Source: Eisenbergiella tayi (GTDB lineage: Bacteria; Bacillota; Clostridia; Lachnospirales; Lachnospiraceae). Taken from it: 64,000 nucleotides of DNA. The notes beneath the pieces are model-generated. The model was not told the origin of the DNA, did no database searches, and worked only from the letters and a program-made list of their open reading frames with translations. The translations under genes and the position numbers were made by a program. The stretch lies in NCBI RefSeq assembly GCF_001881565.1, contig NZ_MPDJ01000001.1, positions 1,959,727 to 2,023,726 of the forward strand. Reading direction: 5' to 3'. Shown here piece after piece: positions 26,867 to 35,554 of the stretch (position 1 is the stretch's first letter; every line of letters starts with the position of its first letter).

Positions 26867-27316
26867 ATTCAGTACAATAATGGTTTCACTCTAACAGAAA
26901 TGATTGTCACAATAGTTATTATAGGAATACTGTTATCCATACTCGTACCGGGATTATTCAAATACATTGATAAAGCAAAAGACAGACAGTTCATGGTAAA
27001 TGCAAGATCTGCATACATTGCTGTCCAGGATAATCTTCTCGAAGCCTTTGGAAGCAGCAATATCGTAACTTTTATTGATGTGATTGCAGATTATCAGTCA
27101 AAAGGAGCAGCGGGTTTGACTGTTTCTGATATTGAAGGTATTCCCGAGACTGGTAAAGTAATAATGGATATTAAAGCTATGAATGATATTGGCCTTACAG
27201 GTAACAGTATCGACGAAAATACAGGTGAAATTTTGGCGCTGGAATACAGAGAAGGTAACAAATATATTCAGTATGTGAAAGCCAAGGGGTGGACGAATGT
27301 TGCTGTCAGTCCTTAG
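26867..27316 (+). CDS. Second type IV pilin paralogue without a standard start codon
   Basis: The mature part NG|FTLTEMIVTIVIIGILLSILVPG followed by FKYIDKAKDRQFMVNARSAYIAVQ is a close paralogue of the pilin at 26306, with a different C-terminal domain. Reading back in frame, the frame opens after TAG at 26813 and contains no ATG, GTG or TTG before the cleavage site; the first ATG (26900) lies inside the membrane helix. GGGAG at 26855-26859 sits seven bases from an ATT codon at 26867, which would give a leader of five residues after Met. Options are rare ATT initiation, a decayed start (pseudogene), or a silent donor cassette. The body of the frame is intact. Confidence 0.6.
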   Translation: MQYNNGFTLTEMIVTIVIIGILLSILVPGLFKYIDKAKDRQFMVNARSAYIAVQDNLLEAFGSSNIVTFIDVIADYQSKGAAGLTVSDIEGIPETGKVIMDIKAMNDIGLTGNSIDENTGEILALEYREGNKYIQYVKAKGWTNVAVSP

Positions 27317-27328
27317 AATGTATAAGTT

Positions 27329-27778
27329 ATGATTAAGAAGTTTTTTAACACAAATAATAAAGCTGTTAATGCCTGCTTATACATATTGGAGATTATCATT
27401 ATAATTACTTTGATTTTATGCCCGGTTGCATATCATTTCAGTAATAACAGTATGGCAAGAATAACGCTCATGGATGCTAAAAACATACAGTTGGCTATGA
27501 GGCTTCTCTCCATTCAGTATTATGGACAGGATCGCAATATTTACCAGCCGGGTGAACCCTATGGTATGGCGGTTGATACAATTAGTCAGATTAAAGAACT
27601 CTCCGGTGCCAATGGAGAAATAACGTTAGTATACTGGAATTACGACAAAGCTTTACCTGGCAAGTTCTTTTATCAGACAGATTCATTTCTTGCAGTCTAC
27701 GAATACGACGCGAAAAGAGATGAGCCGGAATGGAGCATCTACCGTCTGAAAAAGGTAATGGCTCTGGGTGAAGAATAA
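27329..27778 (+). CDS. Pseudopilin-like single-pass membrane protein
   Basis: 149 residues with a basic leader (MIKKFFNTNNK), an N-terminal hydrophobic helix (LYILEIIIIITLILCPVAY) and a soluble domain with KNIQLAMRLLSIQYYG. It lacks the G-FTLxE site; the closest match is cleavage after Cys16, which would put Glu at mature position 5 (LYILE). It starts 12 bases after the second pilin and probably belongs to the pilin set as an atypical minor subunit. I do not recognise a specific family. The upstream ribosome binding site is weak. Confidence 0.6.
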   Translation: MIKKFFNTNNKAVNACLYILEIIIIITLILCPVAYHFSNNSMARITLMDAKNIQLAMRLLSIQYYGQDRNIYQPGEPYGMAVDTISQIKELSGANGEITLVYWNYDKALPGKFFYQTDSFLAVYEYDAKRDEPEWSIYRLKKVMALGEE

Positions 27779-27831
27779 GTGATTGGGAACAAAAAGTTCC
27801 ATTCAGCTAATAAAGAGACAGGATAGTTTTT

Positions 27832-27861
27832 CTGCCCGGTATCATAATGATATCCGGGCAG
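27832..27861. other. Perfect hairpin between pilin genes and prepilin peptidase
   Basis: CTGCCCGG-TATCAT pairs with ATGATA-CCGGGCAG around a short loop (27832-27861). It is followed by GAAGTTTAT rather than a T-run. Probably a partial terminator or mRNA-processing barrier that raises pilin mRNA relative to the assembly genes. Confidence 0.55.
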
Positions 27862-27962
27862 GAAGTTTATATAGGAAAATATTATTGTCTCTTTCCTGCG
27901 GATAATTTATAATAAGCAAAAGAGATGGTTTGTAAGACAGACCGGAATTGCGGGGACGTGTA

Positions 27963-28649
27963 ATGCTGCTGACAGGGAGTATTTTATTATATATGTTGGT
28001 GTTTGTAGCAGGCGCCTGCTTTTTTTATCTTCTTAACGGGATAATATATCTGGTGCCAAGAAAATTGGGATTCAAAGAAGGCTATCGGGCATTCCGCAAA
28101 GGTGGATTCCGGCCCAGGTATCTGATAAGCATAGTTTTGGGCGGCGCTGCAGCAGTGGCATCCCAAATATACTTTGAAAGCCCCGCAGCATCAGTGACGG
28201 TGATTCTTTTCCTGGGGCTTCTCCTGGTGGTGGGGTTTGTGGACTGGGATACCATGGAAATTCCTGATTCTTTTGTGGCAGCAGCCTTTGCATCAGGACT
28301 TCTGTCAGTTTTTACCATGCCGGACACGGGTATCCTTTCCAGAATCATTGGTATTTTTGCGGTTAGCGTACCGCTTTTGCTGCTTACACTCGCCGTGCCG
28401 GGAGCTTTTGGCGGAGGGGATATTAAGCTGATGGCGGGCTGCGGACTTTTTCTGGGGGCGAAATTGTGCCTCCTTTCTCTGGCTTTTGCGGTTTTGACGG
28501 GGGGCCTGTATGGAATCTGGCTTCTGCTCACAAGGAAAAAGGGAGGCAAGGAGCATTTTGCCTTCGGGCCTTTTCTTTGTGTAGGCATGGCGGCCGCTTT
28601 GTTTGTGGGGGATTGGGTATTGAACTGGTATATGGGATTGCTTTATTGA
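27963..28649 (+). CDS. pilD: Type IV prepilin peptidase, short form
   Basis: 228 residues, polytopic. The two aspartate motifs of the membrane protease are present: GFVDWDTMEIPDS and GGGDIKLMAGCG. The N-terminal part lacks the CxxC zinc cysteines and the conserved methyltransferase segment of standard PilD (YLLNGIIYLVPRKLGFKEGY is seen instead), so it may cleave prepilins without N-methylating them. ATG at 27963 has GGGGA (27952-27956) six bases upstream; a TTG at 27948 is the alternative. Located between the pilins and pilC. Confidence 0.87.
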   Translation: MLLTGSILLYMLVFVAGACFFYLLNGIIYLVPRKLGFKEGYRAFRKGGFRPRYLISIVLGGAAAVASQIYFESPAASVTVILFLGLLLVVGFVDWDTMEIPDSFVAAAFASGLLSVFTMPDTGILSRIIGIFAVSVPLLLLTLAVPGAFGGGDIKLMAGCGLFLGAKLCLLSLAFAVLTGGLYGIWLLLTRKKGGKEHFAFGPFLCVGMAAALFVGDWVLNWYMGLLY

Positions 28650-28674
28650 AGATAGCGGCACGAAAGGAAACAAT

Positions 28675-29877
28675 ATGCCTAAGTACAGTTATAAGGCTAA
28701 GGACGAAAATGGAAAATTAGTGACCGGGCTTCTGCAGGCGGCGGATGAAAGAGATCTGCACCAGAAGCTGCAGGCTGATAATAAATATCTGGTCAATGCC
28801 AAACGGGAAGAAGAAGCGAAGAGACTTCGCAGGATTAAGGCTAAATATCTGTCTGATTTCTGCAGGCAGATAGGCACGCTTTCGGCTTCCGGTGTTTCCC
28901 TTGTGAGGGCATTGAATATTGTGGCTCAGGATGAGACGAATAAGCCCAATGAGAAAACGGTATTTGAAAATCTGCTGCGTCAGGTAAGGCAGGGAACGGC
29001 TTTATCGGATGCCATGGAGGATCAGGGAGAGGCATTTCCTGAGCTTTTGATTAATATGTTCCGTTCAGCGGAAACGGCGGGAAATCTGGATGAAACCGCC
29101 ATGCGCATGGCGGATTTTTATGACAAGCAATTCCGGCTGAACACTAAAATCAGCAATTCTACACTTTATCCTAAAATTCTAAGCGGAGTCATTGTCGTCG
29201 TAGTAATATTCATGCTGAGCTATATCCTGCCGCAGTTTCAGGATCTCTTTGATCAGATGGAAGAGCTGCCTGTGCCTACGAAGATTTTGTTCTTTATGAG
29301 TGACGGGGTAAAGAATCACTGGGTGATTCTATTGATTCTTCTGGCATTTTTGATTCCGGCCACTATATTTATCTGTCATCTGCCCTCGGTAAAACTTCAA
29401 TTGGATAAACTGAAAATCAAGCTTCCTGTTTTTGGAAAGCTTCTGATGATTATCTATACGGCCCGGTTTGCCAGAACAATCAGTTCTCTGTATTCTTCGG
29501 GAATACCTATTGTACAGGCGCTGCAGATCGGGAGAAAAACAATCGGCAACACATATATAGACAGCCAGTTCGATGATGCGGTTGCCAAAGTACGCTCCGG
29601 AGGGAATTTATCGGATGCCCTGGATAATATAAAAGGGTTTACAAAGAAACTGACTTCTGCCGTCAGGGTGGGAGAAGAAACGGGAAGCCTGGATACGATG
29701 CTGAATTCTATCGCGGATTCCATGGAATATGAATCCAATATGGCCGTCGACAGAATGGTGGCCACTCTGGAGCCGGTATTGATTGTAGTGATGGCAATTA
29801 TAGTAGGGTTCATTATGATTTCCGTACTCATGCCTATTTATGGTTCTTATGATGCAATAAGCAATTCGGGATATTAA
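28675..29877 (+). CDS. pilC: Type IV pilus inner-membrane platform protein PilC (GspF family)
   Basis: 400 residues. PilC organises the assembly platform and couples PilB/PilT ATP turnover to pilin insertion. Two GspF domains are visible: N-terminal (~55-180, FCRQIGTLSASGVSLVRALN and FPELLINMFRSAETAGNLDE) and C-terminal (~258-380, FARTISSLYSSGIPIVQALQ and AVRVGEETGSLDTMLNSIAD). Three membrane segments follow the usual layout (~165-190, ~213-235, ~368-390). The N-terminal PKYSYKAKDENGKLVTGLLQA is typical. AAAGGA precedes the ATG. Confidence 0.95.
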   Translation: MPKYSYKAKDENGKLVTGLLQAADERDLHQKLQADNKYLVNAKREEEAKRLRRIKAKYLSDFCRQIGTLSASGVSLVRALNIVAQDETNKPNEKTVFENLLRQVRQGTALSDAMEDQGEAFPELLINMFRSAETAGNLDETAMRMADFYDKQFRLNTKISNSTLYPKILSGVIVVVVIFMLSYILPQFQDLFDQMEELPVPTKILFFMSDGVKNHWVILLILLAFLIPATIFICHLPSVKLQLDKLKIKLPVFGKLLMIIYTARFARTISSLYSSGIPIVQALQIGRKTIGNTYIDSQFDDAVAKVRSGGNLSDALDNIKGFTKKLTSAVRVGEETGSLDTMLNSIADSMEYESNMAVDRMVATLEPVLIVVMAIIVGFIMISVLMPIYGSYDAISNSGY

Positions 29878-29896
29878 CAGAAAGGACAATGCCTGC

Positions 29897-31354
29897 ATGC
29901 AGACTTGTGTATATATGTCCAACCGCAAGATACAGGTGGCGGTCGGAAATCCAAAAAATCATTCCATAGCAGTGAAAAGGCTGTATGAGACGGAGGCGCC
30001 GGAGGGAAGCATCATCAATGGTGTAATAACCGGAGAAGAAGAGCTTGGGGCACATTTAAGTCAGTTTTGGAAAGAAAACCATCTTTCCACCAGGAATGTC
30101 TGCCTGGTGCTGCACAGTTCTCAGTTTATGGCTAAAACACTGATGATTCCCGCCATGAATACGAATAAAACTTTAAACTATATCCAGAGGGAGTTCCCGG
30201 GTGTGAATAATGATTCCGGGAGTGTTTATGGTTATTTCCGGATTTCTGTGAATAAGGGGAAGGGAATGCGGGAGGTTTTTGCCACCCGTATGGAAAGAGA
30301 TTTTCTGGACTCCTACAGGAAGCTGTTTGCTTCTGTGGGAATCCAGATAAATTCTGTACAGGCAGCCCTTGGATGTGTGGTATCCGTTCTTCATCAGATG
30401 GAGCTGGTAAGGGGAAAAACCTGTGTGGTTCAGATACAGGATGAAGATAATCTAACCAGTATTCTGTTGGATAAGGGTATTTACTGTTATTCCAGCGTGA
30501 GCCGTACATTCAGCGAGCACGGGACGGAAGGCTATGGTATGGAGGTGGCGAGAAATATCAGCGGAATCCTTCAGTTTGCCTCCGCCCAAAAGCTGGAAAA
30601 TTCGGTGACGGATGTTTTCTGGGCGGGCTTCCCGGAAAGGGATATGCAGGTATGTGCGCAGGCTTTGGAACAGATGGATCCAGATCTGAAGGCGGGTATG
30701 CTTGAAGATGAAAAGGTGATACGTTTCGGTGATGGGGCTGTGGACAATTTCCTTTTTGCGGTCAGCGGCCTGTTCAGGCTGGAAAAGGAAAGCAATCTGT
30801 ATTACCGGTATAAGAAAAGCTCTGAGAGCCATCAGAAGCGTATAAGTCTGATGAAACAGCTGATTCCGGTATTGCTTCTTCTTGTGGTTATGCTGATGAT
30901 TACCGGTTTTTTTGTGGGAAACTGCCTGATAACGCAAAAGAGGCTGCAGGAGGTGAGGGATTATAATGAAAATCCTGAGGTTCTGGAGCAAAGCGCCCAA
31001 TATGATGAGCTGGAAAGCCGTCTTATGTGGAACCAGACTTTGAAAGCATCTCTGGAACGGGCTAAAAGGAATATAGAATCCTATCCATCCTTTAACAGTT
31101 CTGTCCGTAAGGAAATAGAAAGCTGTTCTTTGGGGCAGGTGGTGATTGAAGTGCTGAGCTTTGACGCAGCTACAGGTATTGTGAATGTGGATACTGCTGC
31201 GCCGGAGGTAGAGGATATCAACCAGTTCATTGATCGGCTGGAGGAAAGGGACATTTTTGAACAGCTGGATTATACGGGCTATGTCTGGTCGGAAGAGAGA
31301 GGGATGTGGACCATCAATCTGGTTTGCTATCTTTCTGAAAATGCCGGGAAATAG
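29897..31354 (+). CDS. PilM-PilN fusion protein of the pilus alignment complex
   Basis: 485 residues. Residues 1-~310 form an actin-like ATPase fold of the PilM family (KTLMIPAMNTNKTLNYIQRE, then SVQAALGCVVSVLHQMEL). A single transmembrane helix (~321-344, LIPVLLLLVVMLMITGFFVG) follows, then an extracytoplasmic PilN-like region (~345-485) with coiled coil and the small domain QVVIEVLSFDAATGIVNVDT. In most bacteria PilM and PilN are separate, with the PilN N-terminal peptide docking into PilM; here the two are one chain. It is followed 12 bases later by pilO. Confidence 0.85.
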   Translation: MQTCVYMSNRKIQVAVGNPKNHSIAVKRLYETEAPEGSIINGVITGEEELGAHLSQFWKENHLSTRNVCLVLHSSQFMAKTLMIPAMNTNKTLNYIQREFPGVNNDSGSVYGYFRISVNKGKGMREVFATRMERDFLDSYRKLFASVGIQINSVQAALGCVVSVLHQMELVRGKTCVVQIQDEDNLTSILLDKGIYCYSSVSRTFSEHGTEGYGMEVARNISGILQFASAQKLENSVTDVFWAGFPERDMQVCAQALEQMDPDLKAGMLEDEKVIRFGDGAVDNFLFAVSGLFRLEKESNLYYRYKKSSESHQKRISLMKQLIPVLLLLVVMLMITGFFVGNCLITQKRLQEVRDYNENPEVLEQSAQYDELESRLMWNQTLKASLERAKRNIESYPSFNSSVRKEIESCSLGQVVIEVLSFDAATGIVNVDTAAPEVEDINQFIDRLEERDIFEQLDYTGYVWSEERGMWTINLVCYLSENAGK

Positions 31355-31366
31355 GAGGAGAGCAGT

Positions 31367-32068
31367 GTGAAGATAACAACAGAAATTACGGATAGAGATA
31401 AAAAGCTGCTTCTGTTCCTGGCAATCTTTGTAATCGTTGTGGTATTCGGCTTTTTTATCATACGCCCTCTGGCGGAGACGGATGCCGCATTGAAGGAAGA
31501 GCTGGCAGTTCAGGAAGAACTGCAGATCCGTACGCAGCAGAAGCTGATGCTCCTGCCTTCCATGCAGGCTAATGTGGAAAAGACAGAGGAGGAGCTGGCG
31601 GCGGCTGCCGAGGATTTTTACCCGGTTATGAAGAGTCAGGAAATCGACAAGCTTCTTACGGGCATTGCATTATCCTGGGGACTGGAATCCAGGCAGCTGG
31701 TTATTCAGATGCCTGAGGGAGAGATGATACTTGACCCTTTTTATGCTTCTCAGGCTGCGCTTGAGGAAATGCTTTCACAGGCAATTGGGCAGGATGGGGA
31801 GGAACAGACGGATACTGTCCAGAAAACCTCCACCTCTTTTTATGGGATTTATGCGGCGCAGGTGATGCTTACCATAAAGGGCGAGCGCAGTGTGCTGGAG
31901 CAGATGGCGGATGAAATATCCGAAGATTATCCGGCTATCCGCATTACGGGTGCTGTATGGGGGAAAGAAAACAGCAGCCTGCGGAATGAGGCAGGGGAGT
32001 ATGTATCTTCTTTGAATGATACCCTGCAGCTTCAGATGGAAATATATATGTATAAAAGGGACGAATAA
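31367..32068 (+). CDS. pilO: PilO-like pilus assembly protein
   Basis: 233 residues with a GTG start preceded by GGAGGAG. One N-terminal transmembrane helix (~14-33, LLLFLAIFVIVVVFGFFIIR) is followed by a coiled coil (~35-75, ETDAALKEELAVQEELQIRT) and a small alpha/beta domain. Topology and position after PilM-PilN identify it as PilO, which forms dimers with PilN to link the cytoplasmic motor to the outside. Sequence identity within this family is always low, so the call rests on topology and order. Confidence 0.78.
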   Translation: MKITTEITDRDKKLLLFLAIFVIVVVFGFFIIRPLAETDAALKEELAVQEELQIRTQQKLMLLPSMQANVEKTEEELAAAAEDFYPVMKSQEIDKLLTGIALSWGLESRQLVIQMPEGEMILDPFYASQAALEEMLSQAIGQDGEEQTDTVQKTSTSFYGIYAAQVMLTIKGERSVLEQMADEISEDYPAIRITGAVWGKENSSLRNEAGEYVSSLNDTLQLQMEIYMYKRDE

Positions 32069-32070
32069 TA

Positions 32071-33750
32071 ATGGAAACAGCGTCAATTAAAAATATCAGG
32101 CTGGGGCAGCTTCTGAAGGAAGCCGGGTATGTAACCGAAGAACAGATCGAAAGGGCTGTGGAATACCAGAAGCAGAATCCTGGTATGCGAATAGGGGATG
32201 CCCTTATAGCTCTGGAATTTATAACAGAAGGTCAGAAAGTGGAAGCCCTTGCGGCCAAGCTGGCTTTGCAGACCATAGATATATCCTCTGTTTCGGTGGA
32301 TATTGATGCTGTGGGGATGATCCCAAGGCAGCTGGCGGAGAGGTATCTGATGCTGGCAGTCAGCAAAAATGGGGATCGGCTCACGGTGATCACCAATGAT
32401 CCGCTGAATTATTATGGCATTGAGGATATCCGTCAGATAACAGGTATGCAGACAGAAATCCAGCTGTGTGAAAAATACGCGCTGGAAAATGCCATCTCCT
32501 ATTATTATTCCGAGGTATCCGCCAAAATGGCGGCTAAGAAGGCAAATACAAGCAGTGAAGATATGGTGGAGGAGCTGCAGATTGAAGAAGCGGATGATGA
32601 CACCCCTGTCATCAACCTGCTGAATACTTTGATCGAGAGAGCAGCGAATACCAACGCCAGTGATATCCATATCGAACCCTTCGAGCATAAGACAACGGTC
32701 CGTATGCGTCTGGACGGAACGATCACGGAATATGTCACCCTGCAGAAGCAGCTTCATGCTTCCCTGATAGCGCGTATCAAGATTTTGTCTGATTTGGATA
32801 TTGCCGAAAGGCGCGCCCCGCAGGATGGACATTTCAGGACTCAGGTAAAGGATGAGATGATCAATATCCGTGTCTCTGTGATTCCCACTGTTTTCGGGGA
32901 AAAGGCGGTGCTGCGTCTGCTGACGGGAAATGCGGCGATTGACCATCCGGCTTCTTTTGGAATGAAGGATTCTGATTATCAGAAATTCCGCAGGCTTCTG
33001 CGTTCACCCAACGGGATTATTTATCTGACAGGCCCTACGGGAAGCGGAAAGTCCACGACTTTGTATATGATACTGGAGGAGATGTCGGAAAAGCAGGTGA
33101 ATATCTCCACAATTGAGGATCCGGTTGAAAAAAATGTGCCGAGAATCAATCAGATGCAGGTGAATGCACTGGCCGGAGTAACCTTTGAGTCGGGGCTTCG
33201 CGCCCTTCTGCGTCAGGATCCGGATATTATCATGGTGGGAGAGACGCGTGATGCGGAAACGGCGTCTATATCCGTGCGTGCCGCTATTACCGGACATCTT
33301 GTTTTTTCAACGCTTCATACCAATGATTCCGTATCCTCAGTCATCCGGCTTGTGGACATGGGGCTGGAACCGTATATGATCGCCAATTCCCTGGTAGGTG
33401 TGGTAGCCCAGAGGCTGATGCGAAAGGTATGTCCGTACTGCGCACAGGAGGAAGAACCCACGGAAGAGGAGCGGGAATTCCTGGAACGTGATATTCCTAA
33501 GGTAATGCGTCCCAAAGGATGCCGGTATTGTAATAATACGGGGTATAAGGGACGTACCGCCATCCATGAAATCCTCACCATCGACAGGCCGATCCGGGAA
33601 ATGATATCCCGCAAAGCCACCATGGAGGAGGTCAAGGACTATGCCATTGAAAAGCAGGGGATGAAAACCCTGAAGGAATGCGGCGTGGAACTGGTGGAAG
33701 CGGGAGTGACCACTATGGAAGAGCTGATGAAGGTTGCCTATTATGCATAA
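32071..33750 (+). CDS. pilB: Pilus extension ATPase PilB (GspE family)
   Basis: 559 residues. An N-terminal GspE_N domain (~8-150, LGQLLKEAGYVTEEQIERA) precedes the ATPase core. Walker A GPTGSGKST is near 320-328, the Asp box STIEDPVE near 350, Walker B with QDPDIIMVGETRD near 382-393 and the His box TLHTNDS near 412. The tetra-cysteine zinc site CPYC...CRYC (near 453 and 483), with CNNTGYKGRTAIHEIL, distinguishes extension ATPases from PilT. AAAGGGA lies before the ATG, and the gene starts two bases after pilO. Confidence 0.95.
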   Translation: METASIKNIRLGQLLKEAGYVTEEQIERAVEYQKQNPGMRIGDALIALEFITEGQKVEALAAKLALQTIDISSVSVDIDAVGMIPRQLAERYLMLAVSKNGDRLTVITNDPLNYYGIEDIRQITGMQTEIQLCEKYALENAISYYYSEVSAKMAAKKANTSSEDMVEELQIEEADDDTPVINLLNTLIERAANTNASDIHIEPFEHKTTVRMRLDGTITEYVTLQKQLHASLIARIKILSDLDIAERRAPQDGHFRTQVKDEMINIRVSVIPTVFGEKAVLRLLTGNAAIDHPASFGMKDSDYQKFRRLLRSPNGIIYLTGPTGSGKSTTLYMILEEMSEKQVNISTIEDPVEKNVPRINQMQVNALAGVTFESGLRALLRQDPDIIMVGETRDAETASISVRAAITGHLVFSTLHTNDSVSSVIRLVDMGLEPYMIANSLVGVVAQRLMRKVCPYCAQEEEPTEEEREFLERDIPKVMRPKGCRYCNNTGYKGRTAIHEILTIDRPIREMISRKATMEEVKDYAIEKQGMKTLKECGVELVEAGVTTMEELMKVAYYA

Positions 33751-33806
33751 CGCAGGAGAATGCTGTTAAACTGTTATAAGAGAGAAGAACCCGGAAGGAG
33801 TCATGA

Positions 33807-34853
33807 ATGGACATTCATACAATCATTGCCATGGGACGGCAGACAGGGTGCTCGGATATTCATTTGTCGGAAGGGCTGCCCATGCTGATAAGAGTAAAAG
33901 GAACGCTGGTGTATGCGCCTATCCAGCCGGGAGAGGAAGAGACCCGGCAGATGATCCTCCAGATGCCGGATGCATGGCTGCAGAAGGAATTTTCGGAAGG
34001 AAAAGATGTGGATTTTGCCATACAGTCTCCAGATGGGGGAAGGGAACGTGTAAATATTTTCCGGCAGCAGGGAAAGCTGGCCTGCACCATCCGTCTGCTC
34101 AATGACCGCATTCCCACCATAGAAGAGCTGCAGCTTCCGCCCATACTGAAACAGCTGGCCGATGAACCGAGAGGGCTGATATTGGTAACAGGGCCTACGG
34201 GAAGCGGTAAGTCCACTACGTTGGCAGCCATGATTGACTACGTGAATGCCTCCAGGCCGGAGCATATCATTACGATAGAGGACCCGATTGAGTATATGTA
34301 TGAAAGAAAGCAGGCGCTGATCCATCAGAGAGAGGTGGGAAGGGATGTTTCCTCTTTTGCCGCCGCTCTGCGCTCTGCCCTGCGTGAGGATCCGGATATC
34401 ATTCTGGTAGGGGAAATGAGGGATTATGAAACGATTTCCGCCGCCCTGACAGCTGCGGAAACCGGGCATCTGGTGCTTTCCACCCTTCATACCACAGGGG
34501 CGGCGCAGACGATAGACCGTATTATTGACGCCTGCCCGGCCTCCAGCCAGAACCAGGTACGCATCCAGCTTTCCGGAGTGCTGAAAGGGATCATTACCCA
34601 GTGTCTGATCCCCACGGCAGACGGAAGGGGACGGACAGCGGCAACGGAGCTGCTTACGGGGACGGATGCGGTCATGAATCTGATCAGGGAAAGCAAGGGG
34701 CATCAGATGTCCACCATCATGCAGTCCGGTGCGGCAAACGGCATGCATACGCTGAACGGAGATCTTGCCCGTCTTGTGTCTCTGGGAATGATTACACGGG
34801 AAAATGCGTATAAATATTCCAATGACAAGAGAGATTTAATAAATTATATCTAG
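33807..34853 (+). CDS. pilT: Pilus retraction ATPase PilT
   Basis: 348 residues, with no GspE_N domain and no zinc cysteines, as expected for PilT. The N-terminal SDIHLSEGLPMLIRVKG is the PilT PAS-like domain signature. Walker A GPTGSGKST is near residue 128-136, EDPDIILVGEMRDYETI near 192 and the His box LHTTGAAQTIDRIID follows. GGRVRTA-like AIRNLIRE motif is seen as AVMNLIRESKGHQMSTIMQS, the retraction-ATPase C-terminal region. AAGGAG precedes the ATG. Its presence implies retractile pili and possibly twitching or DNA uptake. Last gene of the locus before a terminator. Confidence 0.95.
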   Translation: MDIHTIIAMGRQTGCSDIHLSEGLPMLIRVKGTLVYAPIQPGEEETRQMILQMPDAWLQKEFSEGKDVDFAIQSPDGGRERVNIFRQQGKLACTIRLLNDRIPTIEELQLPPILKQLADEPRGLILVTGPTGSGKSTTLAAMIDYVNASRPEHIITIEDPIEYMYERKQALIHQREVGRDVSSFAAALRSALREDPDIILVGEMRDYETISAALTAAETGHLVLSTLHTTGAAQTIDRIIDACPASSQNQVRIQLSGVLKGIITQCLIPTADGRGRTAATELLTGTDAVMNLIRESKGHQMSTIMQSGAANGMHTLNGDLARLVSLGMITRENAYKYSNDKRDLINYI

Positions 34854-34890
34854 GAAATCAGAAGAAAAAAGAGTATTATGTAAATGAGGG

Positions 34891-34935
34891 GAATCAGAGC
34901 CGGCGCCGGTAAGACAGCCGGTCTGGTTCTTTTTG
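34891..34935 (+). terminator. Terminator of the pilus operon
   Basis: GAATCAGAGCCGGC (34891-34904) pairs with GCCGGTCTGGTTC (34917-34929) with one wobble and one bulge, followed by TTTTTG. It lies about 40 bases after pilT. Confidence 0.88.
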
Positions 34936-34991
34936 TGATAGAAGGCGCGTCCTTAAGGATAAAATAAAGGCCGGAGAAGGCCATACAGATA

Positions 34992-35471
34992 ATGGAGTTT
35001 CGTTATATGGATCAGTCATCAGTTATTTTTATCAGTATTATGTCTGCAGCGGGCCTGGCGGTTCTTGTTTTTGCCGCTTTTCTGGTATCAAGGAGGTGGA
35101 AGCGCAGAAGAAGAAGCCAGCTGATGGATGAAATGGAAGGGCATGATTTCGAATATTTTTGTGCGGATCTTCTGCGGAAAAACGGATTCCTGGATGTGGA
35201 GGTCACGAAGGGAAGCGGAGATTACGGTGTGGATATCCTGGCGGAAAAGGATGGAGTGACTTATGCGGTTCAGTGTAAGTGCTACAATGCGCCAATCGGC
35301 GTGAAAGCCGTACAGGAGGTCTACGCGGGCCGGGACTATTATGACAGGATGGTAGGAGCGGTAATGACAAACCAGTATTTTACTTCAGCAGCGGTTGCGG
35401 CAGCAGGGAAGCTGAAGATTCTTCTCTGGGACAGAGGTTATATTGACAGCATGATGGAAGAACAGGATTAG
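34992..35471 (+). CDS. Membrane-anchored Mrr-like restriction endonuclease domain protein
   Basis: 159 residues: an N-terminal membrane helix (~10-33, VIFISIMSAAGLAVLVFAAF), a very basic stretch (SRRWKRRRRS), then a PD-(D/E)XK domain of the Mrr_cat type. Catalytic elements are readable: E in HDFEYFCADLL, GDYGVDILAE (Asp) and VQCKCY (Gln-x-Lys). Such small TM-Mrr proteins are widespread in Firmicutes with unknown roles, possibly cleaving foreign or modified DNA at the membrane. It follows the pilus terminator, so it is probably its own unit. ATG at 35007 (GGAG nine bases upstream) is an alternative start. A hairpin lies at 35471-35511. Confidence 0.82.
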   Translation: MEFRYMDQSSVIFISIMSAAGLAVLVFAAFLVSRRWKRRRRSQLMDEMEGHDFEYFCADLLRKNGFLDVEVTKGSGDYGVDILAEKDGVTYAVQCKCYNAPIGVKAVQEVYAGRDYYDRMVGAVMTNQYFTSAAVAAAGKLKILLWDRGYIDSMMEEQD

Positions 35472-35554
35472 AATGCGTCCGGAGAGCGCTGCCTCCGGCT
35501 GTGGAGCATTCTATGGCTCAGGCGTGTTGAACGCCGGAAGAAGGCGGTACGGTT

